Shown here: piece after piece, positions 60,681 through 64,000 of the stretch
Position numbering within the stretch: the first letter of the stretch is position 1
How the letters are laid out: the number at the start of each line of letters is the position of its first letter
DNA from: Paenibacillus zeisoli
GTDB taxonomy: Bacteria; Bacillota; Bacilli; Paenibacillales; Paenibacillaceae
Assembly: GCF_003994465.1 (NCBI RefSeq)
Contig: NZ_RZNX01000002.1
Span: 487,550-551,549, forward strand
Direction of reading: 5' to 3'
Length of the DNA stretch: 64,000 bases
The notes under the pieces: generated by a model
Told to the model about the DNA's origin: nothing
The model's database searches: none
The model's input: the letters and a program-made list of their open reading frames with translations, nothing else
Made by a program: the position numbers and the translations under genes

Positions 60681-60742
60681 TATAGCACTGTTATACGGGT
60701 ATTATAGCACCGCTATACCAAGCTGTCTATAGCAGTGCTATA
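60681..60742. promoter_or_regulatory. Three tandem TetR operators
   Basis: Three 15-base sites, TATAGCACTGTTATA (60681), TATAGCACCGCTATA (60703) and TATAGCAGTGCTATA (60728), occur 22 and 25 bases apart, about two helical turns. The last is a perfect palindrome and equals the site at 61523. Together they cover the probable promoter of the SDR gene. Confidence 0.88.
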
Positions 60743-60880
60743 TATTTTTACGAAGGGTTGTCCTGCGGCCTGGAGATCATCGAATCCATCTGAAAATGAA
60801 AAAGATCGCCATCCTGCTTGGATAGCGATCTCTCTTAGGTGCCACTATTTGTGCACCTTCATCTTTACCATGAAACCAAA

Positions 60881-60902
60881 CAAAGCCCCAATTGGGGCTT
60901 TG
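60881..60902 (-). terminator. Intrinsic terminator of TetR gene at 60945
   Basis: CAAAGCCCCA and its complement TGGGGCTTTG meet around ATT-type bases, forming a tight hairpin followed on the minus strand by TTTGG. It lies 42 bases beyond the TetR stop. A second imperfect hairpin (AGATCGC...GCGATCT, 60803-60832) lies further on. Confidence 0.65.
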
Positions 60903-60944
60903 TCTGGAGTCTCAAGGCTCTGTCATCGAATCCCTCATTTTGAA

Positions 60945-61514
60945 TCAACGTCCGACCTTTGGATCGATCAAAATGATCTGCATCACGCTTTCTCGAATGA
61001 GGTCAATAACGTCGGGCTCGGGTTGGGGTGCCTTGCGAATTTGGGCCGTCACATACAGCCAAGAGGCCGTATTGGCGGAAGCCCAAACAAGATCTGCCGC
61101 AGCTCGGGCTGACACAGCCAATTTGCCTTCGGCATCGGCTCTCTGAATATTTCGCACTAGTGCTTGGTGCGACTGATCCGCCGCCTCGATGTGGGCGCCC
61201 TCGAGCAACCGTCCCATCATTGCTGCATAAATCCGGGGACGGGCTGCCGCAAAGCGGACATAGTCATCCCATCCTTGACGAAGGGCCACCTCTGGTATGG
61301 TCGACTCCACTGCGGCAATCTTGCTTTCAAATAACTGTTTGAACGCTTCCACTATAGCTGCACTCAGAAGTCCATCGGCATTGCCGAAATGGTGGTAGAG
61401 CGTAGGAGCCGTAACCTGCGCGATTGTAGTTACGGCCCGCGTCGAAAACTGTGCTCCACCCTCCTCTTCGAGTACCTTAAGAGCAGCTGCTAATATTTTG
61501 TCATATGTGTTCAT
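60945..61514 (-). CDS. TetR family regulator of SDR/MFS region
   Basis: A 189-residue regulator. Helix-turn-helix: FSTRAVTTIAQVTAPTLYHH then FGNADGLLSAAI. The C-terminal domain (WDDYVRFAAARPRIYAAMMG) is helical. ATG 61514 lies nine bases from a perfect TATAGCAGTGCTATA site. The same motif in triplicate sits in front of the next gene, so autoregulation and repression of that SDR are strongly indicated. Confidence 0.88.
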   Translation of the reverse strand: MNTYDKILAAALKVLEEEGGAQFSTRAVTTIAQVTAPTLYHHFGNADGLLSAAIVEAFKQLFESKIAAVESTIPEVALRQGWDDYVRFAAARPRIYAAMMGRLLEGAHIEAADQSHQALVRNIQRADAEGKLAVSARAAADLVWASANTASWLYVTAQIRKAPQPEPDVIDLIRESVMQIILIDPKVGR

Positions 61515-61522
61515 ATGTCCAT

Positions 61523-61537
61523 TATAGCAGTGCTATA
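61523..61537. promoter_or_regulatory. TetR operator, autoregulatory copy
   Basis: TATAGCAGTGCTATA, a perfect 15-base palindrome (single central base) identical to the copy at 60728, directly in front of the TetR start. Confidence 0.85.
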
Positions 61538-61598
61538 TGCATATGTCCATGACGAAGGTTTATGCCTGTGTCTATAAACCAGCCCCCCGTCCTCGAAT

Positions 61599-63071
61599 TC
61601 AGCTTGCTACGGAAGAACCCTCGTAGGCACTGTTTTTCGGATGAGGACGAAACCACGATGCGGCAAGGGCCAAGAGGGAAGTGCCTATTAGCGCAATGAT
61701 GACCCAGCGATAGCCGTGAATAATGAATGCAAAATCAACGTTCGAAATCACAGCGTTTTTTCCGGAATACAGCACGTTCTTCATATGGGTCGGTAGCGCC
61801 GCACTGACCATGGTTAAAGAAAGGGCCGTACTCAGCACCTGGCCCAAGTTATAGAGCATGGACCGCAGCCCATTGGCCACCCCTCGGCTGTTCTCGGGAA
61901 CGGACGACATGATCTCCATCGTATTGGGAGTAAGGAACAAGCCCGTCCCGATCCCGATGAACAGCATCCCGCATGCGGTGACCCCGTAAGGGAAATCCCC
62001 TCCCAGTACGGATAAGAGCAGCAGTAGTCCTGCTATGGATAGGAGTATTCCAAGCGAGGATAGGACTCGTAGGGCGATTCGCTTGGTTAACATCCCGGCA
62101 ATGGGCGATATGATCAACATTCCTATTGTAATGGGAAGAATCCTTAGACCGGCCTCAAGTGCGTCATGATGGAAGGCAAATTGGAAGTATAGCGCGAAAA
62201 GCAGGGCAACCGCCGTGCGAGCAAAGGAATGAAAGAAGGTAGCGATATTCGCCATACTGAACGTCCAATTTCTGAAAAGGCTTAGTTCCAGCAAAGGTGA
62301 AGCCGATCGATGCTCATACCATAAAAATATAGGGGTTATGATCGCGAATACAGCAAAACCTCCCATCACTTGCTTGTCTCCCCAGCCGAGTTCTCCCCCC
62401 TTGGATAAAGCTATGATTAGACCAGCTAAAGCGATAAAGACCAGGATACCGCCATATCGATCGACTTTGGGAAGAGGCCCTGTCCGCGGCTTCTCTCTTA
62501 GAATCCGGAGGCCCCAGATGAGAGCCATGATCCCGAAAGGAACATTGAACCAGAACACCCACCTCCAGCCCCAAGCCGTCGTGACCAGGCCGCCAACGAC
62601 AGGGCCAAGCACCTGCGCGATGGAAGCGGACAAGATATTCAGACCTAGACCGGTGCCAAGCTTCGATTTGGGAAAAGCATCGGTGATTAGCGGCGTTGTG
62701 TTCGTCACCACGAGAGCCCCTCCGGCAGCCTGTATGACGCGGAGAAGAATGAGGATCTCTGCATTTGGGGAGTAGCCAAGAAGCAGACTGGTTACGGTAA
62801 AGACGGCCAACCCGATTAAGTACATCCTTTTTCTACCGAAAATATCGGAAATTTGGCCAAAGACCAAGATCAGAATGGTGTTAACCAGCATGTAGGAAAG
62901 TAAAATCCAACTTGAGCTTGCTGCATCTGCGTGAAAATACCGGCTTATTTCCGGCAATGCGACATTTAGCGTTCCGATATTGACCAGAACCAGAAACGCA
63001 CCGAGACTGGTTACGGATAGGACATACCAGGGGTACATCCGATCGTTCTGGGGTCGTTTCCTTTGAGTCAT
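61599..63071 (-). CDS. MFS drug efflux pump, DHA2 (EmrB/QacA) type
   Basis: A 490-residue transporter with 14 predicted helices. Motif A reads GQISDIFGRKRMYLIG, motif C is in the NILSASIAQVLGPVVGGLV region and an acidic residue lies in the first helix area (YMLVNTILILVFG). DHA2 pumps expel drugs and organic cations by proton exchange. ATG 63071 has GAGG nine bases upstream. It starts 24 bases after the isochorismatase-like gene and both are likely one operon; the TetR at 63800 is divergent and may control it. Confidence 0.88.
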   Translation of the reverse strand: MTQRKRPQNDRMYPWYVLSVTSLGAFLVLVNIGTLNVALPEISRYFHADAASSSWILLSYMLVNTILILVFGQISDIFGRKRMYLIGLAVFTVTSLLLGYSPNAEILILLRVIQAAGGALVVTNTTPLITDAFPKSKLGTGLGLNILSASIAQVLGPVVGGLVTTAWGWRWVFWFNVPFGIMALIWGLRILREKPRTGPLPKVDRYGGILVFIALAGLIIALSKGGELGWGDKQVMGGFAVFAIITPIFLWYEHRSASPLLELSLFRNWTFSMANIATFFHSFARTAVALLFALYFQFAFHHDALEAGLRILPITIGMLIISPIAGMLTKRIALRVLSSLGILLSIAGLLLLLSVLGGDFPYGVTACGMLFIGIGTGLFLTPNTMEIMSSVPENSRGVANGLRSMLYNLGQVLSTALSLTMVSAALPTHMKNVLYSGKNAVISNVDFAFIIHGYRWVIIALIGTSLLALAASWFRPHPKNSAYEGSSVAS

Positions 63072-63095
63072 AGAGATCAACCTCATGCAATAACC

Positions 63096-63674
63096 TTACG
63101 ATCTCTCTTCCGAAAAGGTTGAGATGATCTCTTGTGTGGTCCGAATACGCCCGATGCGCGGGAAAATGTGGCCTTTTACGTAATCATGTTCGGCTTGAGA
63201 GAATCCGGTCATCGCATCAATCGCAAAAATCTGCTGATAGCCATGCATAAACGCTTCTCGTGCAGTCGTATCCACACCAAGTCCGGTTGCGATGCCGCAT
63301 AAAACGATGGTCTCGATTCCCCTGCGGCGGAGCTGCAGGTCGAGCTCTGTTCCATAAAAGGCCCCCCACTGCTTCTTGGTAATGATGTGGTCTGTATCGG
63401 CGACCCGCATTTCGGGGACGATCTCATCCCATCCCTCAGGCAGTTTCAGTGCAGGTGCAGGCGTATCCAGCTTCGGTTTAGGGATATCCTTCAGGTCTTT
63501 GCTCGATACCCGGACCAGGGCAACCATAGAGCCCTGCTTACGGAATCTATCTGCCAAGACGGCGGCGTTGGACACCACCTGCTCGGCGGAATAAGGGGCG
63601 TATTGGTTCCCTAACCACTTTTGCAGATCAATGACAACCAGTGCTGTTTTTTGCGGATCAAACAACTTTTCCAT
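63096..63674 (-). CDS. Isochorismatase-family cysteine hydrolase
   Basis: A 192-residue hydrolase. The catalytic triad is visible as D16 (LVVIDLQ), K100 in [12 protein letters not shown] and C126 in [13 protein letters not shown], with the cis-peptide and VDTTAREA stretch intact. Members hydrolyse N-carbamoyl amides, nicotinamide or isochorismate. No siderophore genes are near, so an amidase role is more likely. GAGGAGAATGTC precedes the ATG. First gene of the pump operon. Confidence 0.86.
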   Translation of the reverse strand: MEKLFDPQKTALVVIDLQKWLGNQYAPYSAEQVVSNAAVLADRFRKQGSMVALVRVSSKDLKDIPKPKLDTPAPALKLPEGWDEIVPEMRVADTDHIITKKQWGAFYGTELDLQLRRRGIETIVLCGIATGLGVDTTAREAFMHGYQQIFAIDAMTGFSQAEHDYVKGHIFPRIGRIRTTQEIISTFSEERS

Positions 63675-63799
63675 ACCGACATTCTCCTCACCATTCTTAT
63701 TTGACTTTAAGTTAGAAATATTGAACCCTTGGTCATTTGACTTGATGTTTTATATTTTGTACGATGGTTCATGGTAAGTCAAGCGGGGAGGTTTTATTT

Positions 63800-64000
63800 A
63801 TGAGTGTAACAAGGGAAGAAGTAGTACAATCAGCAGCCAAGCTTTTTAAAGAACGTGGATTTCTTTCGACGACGATCCAGGATATTGCCGATGATTGCGG
63901 TATTTCCAAAGGGTCGGTCTATAAATACTTCCCTTCGAAGGAAGACATCTTTAGTGAGGTATTTGATCAATGCCATAACCACTATTTTGATCAAGTCGAT
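63800..64000 (+). CDS. TetR family regulator, truncated by window end
   Basis: The first 67 codons of a TetR gene start at ATG 63800, with GGGGAGG about nine bases upstream. The helix-turn-helix reads TIQDIADDCGISKGSVYKYF then PSKEDIF. It is divergent from the isochorismatase-pump operon. The spacer carries TTTGACTT twice and AAGTCAA once, possible half-sites. The C-terminal domain lies beyond the window. Confidence 0.85.
   Translation, partial: MSVTREEVVQSAAKLFKERGFLSTTIQDIADDCGISKGSVYKYFPSKEDIFSEVFDQCHNHYFDQVD

Overview
This window looks like a chromosome segment from an endospore-forming Bacillota, most likely Paenibacillus or a close relative. The evidence is a CwlJ-type cortex hydrolase, a CotF-like spore-coat cluster around adhB, two large secreted proteins with triple SLH cell-wall anchors, an exported beta-amylase, strong AGGAGG-type ribosome sites and frequent GTG/TTG starts. 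There is no rRNA, tRNA, CRISPR array, prophage or intact insertion sequence. The left edge cuts an MFS-transporter remnant and the right edge cuts a TetR gene.

Layout. 1-2.2 kb: MFS remnant, flavin monooxygenase of the acyl-CoA dehydrogenase fold, divergent TetR. 2.2-6.9 kb: a secreted beta-amylase (GH14 + CBM20) followed by an SLH surface protein, with two CcpA-type cre sites upstream. 6.9-11.8 kb: regulator/oxidoreductase pairs (TetR + FAD monooxygenase; TetR + SDR; PadR + SDR). 11.9-13.1 kb: a leucine-rich-repeat protein of unknown role. 13.3-18.2 kb: a cyclic-di-GMP-I riboswitch leading an exopolysaccharide operon resembling B. subtilis ydaJKLMN: two GH8-like proteins, a membrane protein with a catalytically degenerate GGDEF domain that keeps the RxxD I-site, a 47-residue membrane peptide and a family-2 glycosyltransferase. 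18.3-20.2 kb: a yxlEFG-like ABC module. 20.2-24.1 kb: MerR-GNAT-hydrolase operon and a TetR/HD-domain pair. 24.4-28.1 kb: small membrane proteins, MarR-controlled ArsA-family ATPase operon, cwlJ. 28.1-36.5 kb: WYL, MerR and AraC regulators with an esterase, aldo/keto reductase, EthD and hydrolase genes. 36.7-39.0 kb: spore-coat/adhB cluster (yraG-yraF-adhB-yraE-yraD order). 39.1-49.3 kb: VanZ-like protein, further regulator/enzyme pairs, a two-component system and a CPBP protease. 49.4-51.0 kb: TetR + SDR. 51.3-55.4 kb: a 1363-residue SLH-anchored mosaic protein. 55.6-64 kb: decayed gene, ABC-F ATPase, SDRs, CsaA, monooxygenase-fold proteins, TetR, DHA2 efflux pump, isochorismatase-like hydrolase and a TetR start.

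The dominant theme is many small modules in which a one-component regulator (8 TetR, 3 WYL, 2 MerR, and single MarR, PadR, HxlR and AraC members) sits beside a redox enzyme, hydrolase or pump. In many of them the operator is directly visible as a perfect or near-perfect palindrome repeated at the promoters of the regulator and the target. The most coherent system is the cyclic-di-GMP exopolysaccharide operon, which appears to sense the messenger twice: in the leader RNA and in a membrane receptor protein.
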